Shown here piece after piece: positions 1 through 9,178 of a DNA stretch of 51,062 bases. The stretch comes from an uncultured Pseudomonadota bacterium (lineage in GTDB: Bacteria > Myxococcota_A > UBA796 > GCA-2862545), in NCBI GenBank assembly GCA_913061235.1, contig CAJXTB010000034.1:1-51062 (forward strand), read 5' to 3'. Under the pieces are notes generated by a model. It was given only the letters and a program-made list of their open reading frames with translations, did no database searches and was not told the DNA's origin. Position numbers and translations under genes: made by a program. The stretch's first letter is position 1; each line of letters opens with the position of its first letter.

Positions 1-156
1 GGTGGTGGTGCCGGCGGAGCCGTTCGAATCGTAGCGCCCTCACTGCTGAGCTCCGGCATGCTGGATGTGACCGGCGGAGTGGGGGGCCCTGAGGAGTGTC
101 CCGGCGTAGGTGGCGGCGGTGGTGATGGCGGCGACGGGCTGTTGTTGGTGCCGTGA
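1..156 (+). CDS. C-terminal end of a glycine-rich exported surface protein (partial)
   Basis: The reading frame is open from base 1 and stops with TGA at 154-156, leaving 51 residues. It shows the pattern GG-x-GG-(A)-V-R-I-V-A followed by a short segment and a Gly-rich tail, as in large secreted beta-rich proteins of Myxococcota-like bacteria in which Gly-Gly pairs alternate with short hydrophobic strands. The start lies outside the window. A fragment with the same pattern occurs on the other strand at 47083-47238. No catalytic residue is visible and the function is unknown. Confidence 0.6.
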   Translation, partial: GGGAGGAVRIVAPSLLSSGMLDVTGGVGGPEECPGVGGGGGDGGDGLLLVP

Positions 157-230
157 GTCGTGGGTAGACCCGGCTATCTCTTCATTGACGACGGCAGGCT
201 GATGGGACCGGTGGCGGAACCGTCGGTCGC

Positions 231-1106
231 CTAGAAACGCCCGACCGCACGCGGGCCGACCGGGGTCAGGAGCAGCGCCCACTCCACATGTGGACCGCGC
301 TGCAGTGAAGCGCCGCGTTCGTACCCGAGCTGTGCCGCGAGTCGGTCGTTGTGCTGGCTCACTCCCGTCTGGAGTTCTTCGGGGGTGTAGTACCGATGCA
401 CTTTTCCCCGTCCCTGACCGCCGCGCACCATGACCAGTCCGCCCGCGATGGCCAGGGGTATACCCACCACGGTCAGGACCGCACCGGTGACTGCGACGGC
501 CGTCACTGCCCCCATCTCGCCACCGTTTACGCTCACCACAATGGCAGCAAAGAACGACCCGACGAGCAACACGGGGCCGACAAAGCGGCTGAAGATGAGC
601 CCCGTGGCGAGTGCTGTGCCTCCCCAAACCTGGGCACTCCTGCGGCGCCGTTCGAGGTCTGCGAGGGTGTCAGCATCGCCAAACCGCAGCGCGACTTCGG
701 CCGCAGTCAGAACGCCCGCCGTCGACAGAACCTCGGACCCGTGGACCATGAGACTGCCCTGTTGGTAGGCGGCGCTCAGCAGCGGCGGCTCCGAGACAAC
801 GCACCGCCCGAGCAGTGTGGTTCGCCAGCCCGTTGGGACAGCCGTCGCCAACAGCCCGCACTGTGCACCTGCGCGTTCCACGGTCTTGCGGGCAATACTC
901 GGCCGCACCGTGCGAAACGACACGCCAGCTACCGGGCTTGCCTCCAGCGCGTCGTGCAGGGCGGGAGCATCGCGTCCTCGGACGGCGACCACCACGTTGC
1001 CGTAGTCACGCTGCAGCTCGCGCATCTGGGTCGTAAACTCATCGACGTCTGCCGCCGACGCTTGCGTCGCGAACAACAGACACACCATGCAGACCAACCG
1101 AGTCAT
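231..1106 (-). CDS. Exported membrane protein of unknown function
   Basis: This is a 291-residue protein. Residues 1-19 form a signal peptide ending ATQASA. About 140 soluble residues with three cysteines follow, then hydrophobic spans at about 161-194 and 198-227 and a basic tail with a TPEEL motif. The start at 1106 is chosen because GGGAGGG lies just upstream of the ATG; an upstream in-frame start would precede this and spoil the signal peptide. It is followed on the same strand by nothing until the window edge. I do not recognise the family. The topology suggests an inner-membrane protein with a periplasmic N-terminal domain. Confidence 0.7.
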   Translation of the reverse strand: MTRLVCMVCLLFATQASAADVDEFTTQMRELQRDYGNVVVAVRGRDAPALHDALEASPVAGVSFRTVRPSIARKTVERAGAQCGLLATAVPTGWRTTLLGRCVVSEPPLLSAAYQQGSLMVHGSEVLSTAGVLTAAEVALRFGDADTLADLERRRRSAQVWGGTALATGLIFSRFVGPVLLVGSFFAAIVVSVNGGEMGAVTAVAVTGAVLTVVGIPLAIAGGLVMVRGGQGRGKVHRYYTPEELQTGVSQHNDRLAAQLGYERGASLQRGPHVEWALLLTPVGPRAVGRF

Positions 1107-1197
1107 GAGCCCTCCCATTTCAAGGTCGACAGGTACCACACACGACCGTGCGAGGCATCGGGTTCGCTCGTCCAGAATAGGTTTTTGAAACGCGACC

Positions 1198-2802
1198 CTA
1201 CTTGATGGGCTTGGTATGAAGCTTGTAGATGGTGTCCCGTTGTGCCCACTGCCAACGCTGTTGGTGGTGTTTCGCGTCGATACGCTCGCCTACGACTTCA
1301 GCGAGGCGGTCGGCCAAGGCCCTCACTGTGGCATCGCCAGGGGTCGCGAGAAGTGGAAGTTCGATATGCGCAATGCCGCCGCCTTCGCGAATGATGGCGC
1401 GGATCTGAATGGGTTCATCGGCCCATGTCGCAACCCCCTCAAACGTGACCTCGAGGCGTGTGCTGGGCCAGCGAACATCGCTCTTATGAGGATTCTTGGC
1501 CGGCAGAGTGGGCAGGAAATCAGGCGATAGGCACGCTGTGAAGGCATCGAGCTCTGCATGGTCTTGTCGCAGCCAAGTCCAGCGAACACAGTCAGGGACT
1601 CGGACATCCTCCCAGTGGTTCACGGGTGCATTGGAACGCCAGCTACACTCGTTGGGCTCTCCCAGCTTGGCGAGGGCAGCCTGGGTGTAGGCAGCGTGGT
1701 TGTGTTCCCCCAGCTTCACCATGTCTGTGCGCTGTCCGTCGGTGAGGACTGCAGCCTCGACGCTGGACATGAGCATCCCCGGATGGATGCCGCAGTGGTC
1801 AACGACCCGCTGTCTGAGTGGCTCGTTCAGCACTTCATAGGCGTTGAACTGCAACACTGTTGGAGCCAAGCCCTCTGCGAGAGCCTGTACAACTCGGTTC
1901 AGAGTGGTCAGACGGTCTGCCGGGGTGTCGCCGGGCAGCGGAACACCGCCCTTGAACAGGAGAAATTTGGGTCTCTTGGGCTTCTTGGGTATTGGTTTTT
2001 TGGGAAGTGGTCGCTTCTTGTAGGGGTCCTTGGGAGCCTTGAATTTGCTTCCCTTTTTTGCCGACACACCGGAGAAGTCGGCGTTCACGGAGCCCGTGCG
2101 CTCCCCGTGTTCGTTGAGTGCGTCGCAACGCACTCCATCCGTCTTTAAGGTCCCGAAAGCCGCTTGCAGTGCACTCCACACGGTCATGAACGGTGCGGAT
2201 GACGCACCTTCGCCGTGAACACAGGCGTCTACAATGGCAGTGCACCCGGTTGGTGCAAGCTGCGTTCGTATGCGGACCCATCCGCCATGAGGAACCTCAA
2301 CTTGCTGTGTCACGGTCATCTGAACACGTCCCGATTCGACAGATGAGACGAAATCGAGTTCGTGGATGCGTGCCCATGCGTAGCAGCGGTCGAGGTCTGG
2401 GCTGTCCACGGACCAGTTCCAGACCACGGCTTGCGCGTCGTCTTCTCCAAACTCCTCGTCGTCTTCTCGCTGAACCAAGAAGCCGACAGAGACGGGTTCC
2501 CCAAGAACCTCAGAGACCTCTGTGACGAGGGGATGGCCATTGGGGACTACGGCGAGTCGGCGGTCGGATGGAATGGCCTGACCGGCGCACCGGTCGTCTT
2601 CGGGCTGCAGGACCGTGGGCAGAATCACCGCTGTGAGTTGCTCATGCGTGACGTCTTCGACCACCGAGAGCTCCAGCTCGGTACACTGGACCTCACCGCC
2701 GATACCGCTGAGAGCGGCCTGCACTCGGCTCCACGCGGGGTGTAGGTCGTAGTGAAGATTGATGTGAAGCGCCGGCTCCAACGTCACGATGTGCTGTTTC
2801 AT
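1198..2802 (-). CDS. Unknown protein, paralogue 2 of a tandem pair
   Basis: This 534-residue protein has no signal peptide or membrane segment. It aligns along its whole length with the protein encoded just upstream (2816-4273). Shared landmarks are the N-terminal hydrophobic strand, C-Y-A-W-x-R near 140, GGWVRI near 173, a Lys/Pro-rich linker at about 249-286 ending RPKFLLF, then PLPGDTP, a DGQR-(T/S)-D motif, PDCVRW and a C-terminal H-I-E-(L/F)-PLLA block. Only 13 bases separate it from its partner, so the two form one transcription unit. The ATG at 2802 is chosen because homology to the partner begins there; much longer in-frame upstream sequence overlaps the partner gene and has no homology. 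Probably cytoplasmic; function unknown. Confidence 0.75.
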   Translation of the reverse strand: MKQHIVTLEPALHINLHYDLHPAWSRVQAALSGIGGEVQCTELELSVVEDVTHEQLTAVILPTVLQPEDDRCAGQAIPSDRRLAVVPNGHPLVTEVSEVLGEPVSVGFLVQREDDEEFGEDDAQAVVWNWSVDSPDLDRCYAWARIHELDFVSSVESGRVQMTVTQQVEVPHGGWVRIRTQLAPTGCTAIVDACVHGEGASSAPFMTVWSALQAAFGTLKTDGVRCDALNEHGERTGSVNADFSGVSAKKGSKFKAPKDPYKKRPLPKKPIPKKPKRPKFLLFKGGVPLPGDTPADRLTTLNRVVQALAEGLAPTVLQFNAYEVLNEPLRQRVVDHCGIHPGMLMSSVEAAVLTDGQRTDMVKLGEHNHAAYTQAALAKLGEPNECSWRSNAPVNHWEDVRVPDCVRWTWLRQDHAELDAFTACLSPDFLPTLPAKNPHKSDVRWPSTRLEVTFEGVATWADEPIQIRAIIREGGGIAHIELPLLATPGDATVRALADRLAEVVGERIDAKHHQQRWQWAQRDTIYKLHTKPIK

Positions 2803-2815
2803 GGGTGCAGTCTTC

Positions 2816-4273
2816 CTACCACTTGATGTCTTTGAGCGTCCGGTGGTGTGCGGCGTCTCGGCTCGCTTTCTTCCATTGTCTACGTCTTGGATGGGTATCC
2901 GTACGTTCACCCACAACCGCGTACAGACGGTCTGCGAAGGCCGTGAATGCGTCGTCTCCCGGCTTCGCGAGCAGGGGGAATTCGATGTGCACAACGCCGG
3001 ACTCTGCACCAATGACGGCGCGTACCGAAATCCGTTCAGAAGACCAGCTGACGGTGCCCTCAAAAGCCGGTTCTAATCTTGTGTAAGGCCACTTAATGTC
3101 GGGTAGGGTGCCTGGGACGAGACTGGCTGCGAAGGCGTCGCGCTCGGAGTGGTCGTCGCGTCGCCACACCCACCGAACACAGTCGGGGATGACGTCTTCG
3201 TCCCATCGTCCGGTGAATCGATTGGCACGCCATGCGCAGTGGGACGGCTCACCGTGTTTGGCGACGGCTGCGAGCGTGGGGGCGTTGTGAGTGTGCTTGC
3301 CGCGCGACACCAGGTCGCTTCTCTGGCCATCCTTGAGTGCTACCGGATGAATGCTGCGCCTCTGCATGAGCGGTGGCACGCCGCAAAACTGAACAAGGTT
3401 CTCTCGAAATGCCGGCTCTATGTCCTCGTAGGTGCCCAACTCTAAGCGCGTGGGCGTCAGCGTCTCTCCAAGCGCTTGAATGACGGCGTCCAGGCTAGCG
3501 AGGCGTTCGGCGGGTGTGTCCCCGGGTAGCGGAAGCGGACCATCGAAGAGGAGGAACTTGGGTCGTTTCGGAGCGGGAGGCTTCTTGAACGGGTCTTTGG
3601 AAGCTTTGAACTTGGGCAGCGGGTCCAGCGAGTGGGGCTGGGCGTAGCTGTAGATTGAACCGGTGCCGTCTCCGTCTTCGTCGAGCTCTTCTTTGCGGAG
3701 TGAGTCTGTTTTGATCGTGCCAAACGACGCCTGCAGCGCATGCCATACGGTGGTGAACTCGGGTGATTGCACGCCATCCCCGTGGACGCAGGCCTCGATG
3801 ACTGCGGTGCAACGAATCGGATTGAGCTTCGTGGTGATTCGAACCCACCCACCTCCGGTAAGCGCCACCTCTTGTTCCACGTCCATGGACACCCGGCCCT
3901 GGTGCAGGGCGTCAACGATTTCGCGCTCATGCGTGCGAACCCATGCGTAGCAACGGCTCAGCTGGTCCGCGTCAGGCTCCAGATTCCAGATAGTGGCTCC
4001 GTCATTTCTTCGGAGCATGCGCGCAATCTTGCGCCCCGGCGAAGGGTGCGCGGAGATGGGCTCGCCCAGCGCTTCTGTCACCTGTGCAACAAGGGGAGAG
4101 CCTGGGGAAGGCGAGTCTGTGGGCTCGTCATTCAGAACGATGAACGTGAGCTCTGTGCACCGAACGTCGCCGTCCATGGCGGTCAGGGCGGCCTGCACCT
4201 TGCTCCACGCCACGTGCAGGTTGGTCCGCAGGTTCACGTCGATGGTTGGCTCGAAGATGATGGCTTTCTGCAT
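2816..4273 (-). CDS. Unknown protein, paralogue 1 of a tandem pair
   Basis: This 485-residue soluble protein is the upstream member of the tandem pair. The domain order is an N-terminal alpha/beta region (1-215), a Lys/Pro-rich linker (about 221-245, shorter than in the partner) and a C-terminal region with PDCVRW and HIEFPLLA. A GTG lies three codons upstream of the ATG, but AGGTGGAG sits five bases before the ATG at 4273, which supports the ATG. The pair shares structure but has diverged in the linker and in acidic insertions, which suggests an old duplication with two retained roles, perhaps a heteromer. I recognise no known family and see no catalytic motif. Confidence 0.75.
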   Translation of the reverse strand: MQKAIIFEPTIDVNLRTNLHVAWSKVQAALTAMDGDVRCTELTFIVLNDEPTDSPSPGSPLVAQVTEALGEPISAHPSPGRKIARMLRRNDGATIWNLEPDADQLSRCYAWVRTHEREIVDALHQGRVSMDVEQEVALTGGGWVRITTKLNPIRCTAVIEACVHGDGVQSPEFTTVWHALQASFGTIKTDSLRKEELDEDGDGTGSIYSYAQPHSLDPLPKFKASKDPFKKPPAPKRPKFLLFDGPLPLPGDTPAERLASLDAVIQALGETLTPTRLELGTYEDIEPAFRENLVQFCGVPPLMQRRSIHPVALKDGQRSDLVSRGKHTHNAPTLAAVAKHGEPSHCAWRANRFTGRWDEDVIPDCVRWVWRRDDHSERDAFAASLVPGTLPDIKWPYTRLEPAFEGTVSWSSERISVRAVIGAESGVVHIEFPLLAKPGDDAFTAFADRLYAVVGERTDTHPRRRQWKKASRDAAHHRTLKDIKW

Positions 4274-4365
4274 GGGCTCCACCTGTTTACGGTCTGTGCC
4301 GTTCGGCGGTTTGCCCCCGCCGCAGTCAGCCTATCAACACACGGCCTGTGGCACTGCAGGTGGGA

Positions 4366-6771
4366 CTAGAACTTCACCCAGCCCCAGCATGTGTTGTCGC
4401 CAGCGGTGGTGACGCCGCAGGTCATGCGCTCGCTGCCGGGCTCCGCGTAGATGTGCTGGAAGGTGGTATCTGGCACCTCCAGGCGCCCGATACTGCTCTC
4501 ACCCCAGCAGGTGACGGTGCCGTCGCTGGCAAGGCCACAGGCGTGTTCCCAGGCCACGACCAAGCTGTCGAACGGTCCAGCGGGTGCCTCGTTGACCACG
4601 CGGTTGATGGTGCCTTGATTTCCGTTGCGTGACTGGCCCCAACAGGTGGGCGCACCTGCGGAATCCAACGCGCAGCCGGCCCATCGACCAACCGCAACCT
4701 GGGTAAAGTCGTTGCTGCTTACTGGGGTAGACTGGCCTCTGTCGTCCGCGCCCCAGCACTCAATCGCACCCGCAGTGTTCACGGCGCAGGCGTTGTACTC
4801 GCCGGCGTCCATGTCGATGAAGGTGCCGGCGGGGCTGTTTAAGACGCCGTCGTTGCTGGTTCCCCAGCACGCGATTTGGCCGGTGTCTGCGGTCAGGCCG
4901 CAGGCAAAGGTGTTGCCCATTGACAGCGTGCTCATGGGCGCGGTCGGAACGCCTGTGGTGAGGGTGCTGCTGCCGAAGCAGCTCACGACACCCGTCGCGT
5001 CGCGGGCGCACTCGCCTCCGGGGTTCATGTTCAGGTCAACGAACTGGCCCTGGCTTGCGACGGTATTGGTGGCGGTGGGGCGTCCAAAGCACTCGATTTG
5101 ACCGCTAGGCCGGATTCCGCAGTGTCCTCTTGACGAGAATGCCCACTCTTGCCACGGGCCTTGGTACTCAGTGGGGTGCTGGCTCTGGAGCTTGTCGTTG
5201 TTGCCGAAGCAGTACAGAGCGCCGTCGTCATCCAGGCCGCACATCATGTACGCGCCGGACTTCACCACGGCCATGGCCACGTCTGTGGGGGCAGACACGC
5301 TCGGGGTGCTGTTTCGGTAGCAGTTGAGCGTACGGTCAGCCCTACGAATGCAGCCCCAGTTGGTGTCGTAGTGAGCGCTCAGTGCAGGCTCGGTGGGAGG
5401 ACTCGGCCAGCCACCACCATTGGTCGTGTTGCCCCAACACTCGGTCACGCCATCGGTGCGCACGCCGCAGGTCCTCGTGCTTCCGGCGGCAATGTGCTGG
5501 AAGGTGACGCCGACAGGCACGTCGAGCCGACCATCGGTGGCGTTGCCCCAACACTCCGCCTGTCCGTTCGCCCGCAGGCCACACAGGTGGCTCCCGCCTG
5601 GGCTTAGCTGGACCCACGGCCCAGGAATCGGGCCTTCGCCGGGGCTGATCGCGGCCCCGCCGGACCAGCAGTACAGGGCTTGGTCATCTCTACCGAGGCC
5701 ACACCACGACTCGATACCCGTGCCGACAATGGTGGACATGGGAACGTCTGGAACATCTCCACGACCAAACCGGGTGTCTCCCCAGCAGGTGGCATCGCCG
5801 TTGGCGTCGAGGGCACACATCATGTCCCCCCAACCTTCGGACAGGCTGGCGAAGGTGCCGCTGGGTGCGTCGCTGACAATGCCGCTGGTGTTTTGGCCCC
5901 AGCAGTCGATGTTGCCATCGAAGTCCAATGTGCACACTGTCTTCTCGGCCATGCCCACGTCAGCGTACCGTGCTTGTCCGCTCAGAATGGTGTTGCGAGG
6001 AATGAGGGTGTTGTCTTCTACAACTACGTTGGTGCGAAGGCGAGAACCGGCCCGGATGGTGACCGAGTCTCCCACGCGCACGCTGACTTCCATGATGACG
6101 TCGCGGCCAATGCGCGACTGCTCACCAATCTCCGAGTTGGAGTCAACGCGGACCCGCTTGCGCAAGCGGACTTGCTGGCCAACGACGACGTCGTCTCCAA
6201 TGACCGCTTCTGGGCCGACAACAACGCCATTTCCCATGCTGACGGTGTTGCCAATGCGCGCGGCTCTGGCAATCACAACGCCTTGGCCAATGACGGCGTC
6301 ATCCCCAATCTGAACGAGTGCACCGAGTGTGGCCCAGGCGCCAATCTGCGCGTTGTCTCCAAGCTGAGCGGCGTAGCCAAGGGCAACGTCGGCCCCGATG
6401 TTTCCCCCCGACCCAATCACCACGTTGCGAGCGAGAGTGACCCCGCTGGCCAGAGATGTACCGGCTCCAATGCGTGCTTTTCGGGCGATAATCACATCAT
6501 CCGCCACCGTGACACCGTCGGCCAACTGTACCCGTGCGCTGACCACAGACTGCGGGCCTACGGTCACTCCACTGCCCAAAATGGCGCTTGGATGAACCAC
6601 TGCGGTCACGTCTACACAGGCGTCGCCCCGGCCGTCCGCGTTGGCATCCACCTGGTTGGGATTGGAGATGCCGAGGCAGTTGTCTACGTCGTCTTCGATG
6701 GTGTCAAAGTCAGCGTCTGCCGCCCATGCGGAAGAGGCTCCGAGGAGCAAGAGGGCCAGTGTGCGCATCAT
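4366..6771 (-). CDS. Exported protein: Ca-type repeat, left-handed beta-helix and RCC1-like repeats
   Basis: This 801-residue protein has a signal peptide at 1-17 (ending SSAWA). Residues 19-53 are a thrombospondin-3-like calcium motif with alternating Asp and one Cys pair. Residues about 57-262 are hexapeptide repeats ([LIV]-G-x-x-[STAV]-x) typical of a left-handed beta-helix. Residues about 270-801 hold around a dozen RCC1-like units, each with a C-x-W/F-G pair, predicting one or two beta-propellers. The beta-helix is not accompanied by any acetyltransferase active-site loop, so it is likely structural. ATG at 6771 is followed at once by a second ATG (6768); either may be used after GAGAA. 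Surface display or secretion is inferred. A truncated relative of the N-terminal half lies at 49516-50154. Confidence 0.85.
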   Translation of the reverse strand: MMRTLALLLLGASSAWAADADFDTIEDDVDNCLGISNPNQVDANADGRGDACVDVTAVVHPSAILGSGVTVGPQSVVSARVQLADGVTVADDVIIARKARIGAGTSLASGVTLARNVVIGSGGNIGADVALGYAAQLGDNAQIGAWATLGALVQIGDDAVIGQGVVIARAARIGNTVSMGNGVVVGPEAVIGDDVVVGQQVRLRKRVRVDSNSEIGEQSRIGRDVIMEVSVRVGDSVTIRAGSRLRTNVVVEDNTLIPRNTILSGQARYADVGMAEKTVCTLDFDGNIDCWGQNTSGIVSDAPSGTFASLSEGWGDMMCALDANGDATCWGDTRFGRGDVPDVPMSTIVGTGIESWCGLGRDDQALYCWSGGAAISPGEGPIPGPWVQLSPGGSHLCGLRANGQAECWGNATDGRLDVPVGVTFQHIAAGSTRTCGVRTDGVTECWGNTTNGGGWPSPPTEPALSAHYDTNWGCIRRADRTLNCYRNSTPSVSAPTDVAMAVVKSGAYMMCGLDDDGALYCFGNNDKLQSQHPTEYQGPWQEWAFSSRGHCGIRPSGQIECFGRPTATNTVASQGQFVDLNMNPGGECARDATGVVSCFGSSTLTTGVPTAPMSTLSMGNTFACGLTADTGQIACWGTSNDGVLNSPAGTFIDMDAGEYNACAVNTAGAIECWGADDRGQSTPVSSNDFTQVAVGRWAGCALDSAGAPTCWGQSRNGNQGTINRVVNEAPAGPFDSLVVAWEHACGLASDGTVTCWGESSIGRLEVPDTTFQHIYAEPGSERMTCGVTTAGDNTCWGWVKF

Positions 6772-6888
6772 TTCTCGAGAGGGACGCGGATTTTAGCAGA
6801 ACGGCAGTGACGACAGCGCAACAAATCGCCACAGCGGCCTGTGGGAAGGGGCGATTGTGCTGGCGCCTGTGTGACGCAGGTTCGCCGG

Positions 6889-8049
6889 TCAGTCCAGACG
6901 CTTGCGAAACAACAGACTCGCGAAGCCCAAGATCAGCAGCCCGTACACCAGCAGGGCCGCGGTCTGTACAGGCACGTCAGACAGCGATGCCCCCTTCAAC
7001 AGAATCGCCCGAATCGCCTCCAGATAGAACCGGAGCGGGTTGAGCAGCGTCATGGGCTGCATCCAGTCGGGCATGGCGTGAATTGGCGTCATGGTGCCCG
7101 ACAGCAGAATCGCTGGGAGAATGAACAGGAATGCCCCGACGAATGCCTGTTGTTGTGTCTTGGAGACGGCAGCGAGGAACAAGCCTACGCCGACCGTGGT
7201 CAACAAGAACAACGACGTCACAATGTAGAAGTCGAGCATGCTTCCGCGAATGGGGACGTCGAAGATGTACACGCCTGCGGTGAGCGCTAGGGTCACGTCA
7301 AAGAGGCCCACAGCGACGAATGGCAGGACCTTTCCGAGCATCAGGACGGCTGTTGGCAACGGGGTGACGCGAATCTGCTCCAGGGTGCCGACTTCGCGCT
7401 CTCTAGACAGGCCCATGGCGGTCACAATGGTGGTGATGATGAGCAGCAGCATGCCGGCAATGCCCGGCACCATGTAGATGGGTGTCGATAGGCTTGGGTT
7501 GTAGGCCAGGCGGGAGCGCACATCGATGGCTGAGATCTGCACGTCGGGCGCTACGGCTGCGAGGCGCTGCTTGGCGAGAGAGAAGCCCTGTTCGCCAAAG
7601 TAGCGAACGGCCGCGCCACCGGCGATTCCCGAGCGTGTGGGGTCTGTGCCGTCGAGCAGCACCTGCACTTGGGTGGGCTCGCCGCGTGCCAGGTCGCGTG
7701 CGTAGCCCTCGGGCACAATCAGGACGACAGCGGCGTCACCTCGGTCCAGGGCTGCGTCGGCGTCGGACGGTGAGCCAGCGGTGCCCACGGCGGTGAGCGA
7801 GCCATCGGCCATCAGGGCGGCGACGGCATGTCGGCTCTCGGGCGTTCGGTCCATGTCCACAACGATGGTCGGAACCTGGTCTACGTCCAAGTCGATTGCG
7901 AAGCCGAGCAGGACCAGCTGCAGGAACGGCGCAATCACGATGAGGGCCATGATGCGCTTGTCTTGCACCGTCTGACGGACCTCTTTGACAACAACCGCCC
8001 ACAGCTGAACCAGCCAGCGAAAGGGGCCTGCGGCAGTGACGGCGCTCAT
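6889..8049 (-). CDS. ABC-2 family export permease
   Basis: This 386-residue protein has one N-terminal membrane span (about 29-50), a periplasmic domain of about 130 residues, and five C-terminal spans, the standard plan of ABC2_membrane_3 permeases (YbhR/YbhS/YhhJ type). Its ATG overlaps the TGA of the preceding permease by four bases (ATGA), showing translational coupling. It is the last gene of the five-gene exporter operon, after the membrane-fusion protein, two ATPases and the other permease. It should pair with the 376-residue permease to form the inner-membrane channel. The substrate cannot be read from the sequence; relatives export drugs, dyes, cations or lipids. Confidence 0.92.
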   Translation of the reverse strand: MSAVTAAGPFRWLVQLWAVVVKEVRQTVQDKRIMALIVIAPFLQLVLLGFAIDLDVDQVPTIVVDMDRTPESRHAVAALMADGSLTAVGTAGSPSDADAALDRGDAAVVLIVPEGYARDLARGEPTQVQVLLDGTDPTRSGIAGGAAVRYFGEQGFSLAKQRLAAVAPDVQISAIDVRSRLAYNPSLSTPIYMVPGIAGMLLLIITTIVTAMGLSREREVGTLEQIRVTPLPTAVLMLGKVLPFVAVGLFDVTLALTAGVYIFDVPIRGSMLDFYIVTSLFLLTTVGVGLFLAAVSKTQQQAFVGAFLFILPAILLSGTMTPIHAMPDWMQPMTLLNPLRFYLEAIRAILLKGASLSDVPVQTAALLVYGLLILGFASLLFRKRLD

Positions 8050-9176
8050 GCCAACTTCCGCTTGAACATCACGGTTGAGACCACCATCATCAGTGTGGCG
8101 AAGGCGGCGAGCAGCATCAGGGGAACGGCGAGCTCGGCAAAGCCGTTGTCTTTGAGCAGGGTGCCGCGCAGCACTTGAATGTAGTAGCGAGCCGGCACCA
8201 TGTTGCTGAGCGTTCGCAAGGGTAGCGGCATGTTCTCAACGGGAAACATGAAGCCGGAGAGCAACATGCTCGGCAGCATGGCGGTCATCACAGCGGTGAG
8301 CGACGCCACCATCTGGTTTCGGGCCACAATCGAGATGAGCAGCCCCTGTCCGAGCATGCCGACCATGAACAGCAGGCTGCCGAGTGCCACCACCAGTCCG
8401 TTCCCGTTGGTTGGCAGGCCGAAAATCCACGTGCCGGCTACGAGGACCAAGAGCACCTGGATGATGCCCATTCCCAGGTATGGCAGGAGCTTTCCGACCA
8501 CAATTTCGGCGCGGCGAACGGGGGTTGCGAAGAGCTGTTCCATCGACCCTTGCTCCCACTCTTTCGACACCGCGAGTGCGGTGAGCAACACCGAGACCAA
8601 GGCCATGACGTAGGCGGTGACGCCGGGAACCAAGAACAGTGCCGAGCGTCCGGCGGGGTTGTAGCGAGTCCAAGTGCGGGCCGAAACGGGCATGGAGCCA
8701 GCGATATCGAGGCCGCGCCTCTGGGCTGCTTGTGCGCTGGCGAGCTGGGCGAACGCGTCGGCACGAGCCAGGGCTTGCTGGGCAGAGTTGGCGTCTGCGG
8801 CGTCCAAGATGAGACCCACCTCAACATTCTCACCGCGCGACAGGGCAGCGGCGTAGCCCTCGGGAATGGTCAGCACTGCGTGGGCTTGGCTCTTGGCGAA
8901 GGCGTCGAGGGCGTCGTCAGGGTTGTCGAGAGCGCCGGCGAAGACGAACTCACTTCCTGCGGTGAACAGCTGGCGCAGCTCCCGGCTCTCCGTGGTGTTG
9001 TCTTGGTCGACGACGGCCAGCGGGATGTGGTCGAGGTCGAACGAGATGCCAAAGCCGAACAGAATGAGCAGAAACAGAGGCAGCGCGAGGCCGAGCCACA
9101 GGGTCAGCGGGTCCCGGCGAATGTGCAAGGTCTCCTTGCCGGCCATCGCGCCTACGCGGGTGAGGAAGAGCCACAT
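8046..9176 (-). CDS. ABC-2 family export permease
   Basis: This 376-residue permease has an N-terminal span at about 28-48, a periplasmic domain, and five or six C-terminal spans including the conserved region with REWEQGSMEQL-like sequence (here K-E-W-E-Q-G-S) after the second span. The start at 9176 lies two bases after the stop of the ATPase gene. It is similar in plan but not closely similar in sequence to the downstream permease, so the transporter is predicted to have a heterodimeric membrane part. It acts with the two ATPases and the HlyD-type adaptor at the inner membrane. Confidence 0.92.
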   Translation of the reverse strand: MWLFLTRVGAMAGKETLHIRRDPLTLWLGLALPLFLLILFGFGISFDLDHIPLAVVDQDNTTESRELRQLFTAGSEFVFAGALDNPDDALDAFAKSQAHAVLTIPEGYAAALSRGENVEVGLILDAADANSAQQALARADAFAQLASAQAAQRRGLDIAGSMPVSARTWTRYNPAGRSALFLVPGVTAYVMALVSVLLTALAVSKEWEQGSMEQLFATPVRRAEIVVGKLLPYLGMGIIQVLLVLVAGTWIFGLPTNGNGLVVALGSLLFMVGMLGQGLLISIVARNQMVASLTAVMTAMLPSMLLSGFMFPVENMPLPLRTLSNMVPARYYIQVLRGTLLKDNGFAELAVPLMLLAAFATLMMVVSTVMFKRKLA

Positions 9177-9178
9177 GT

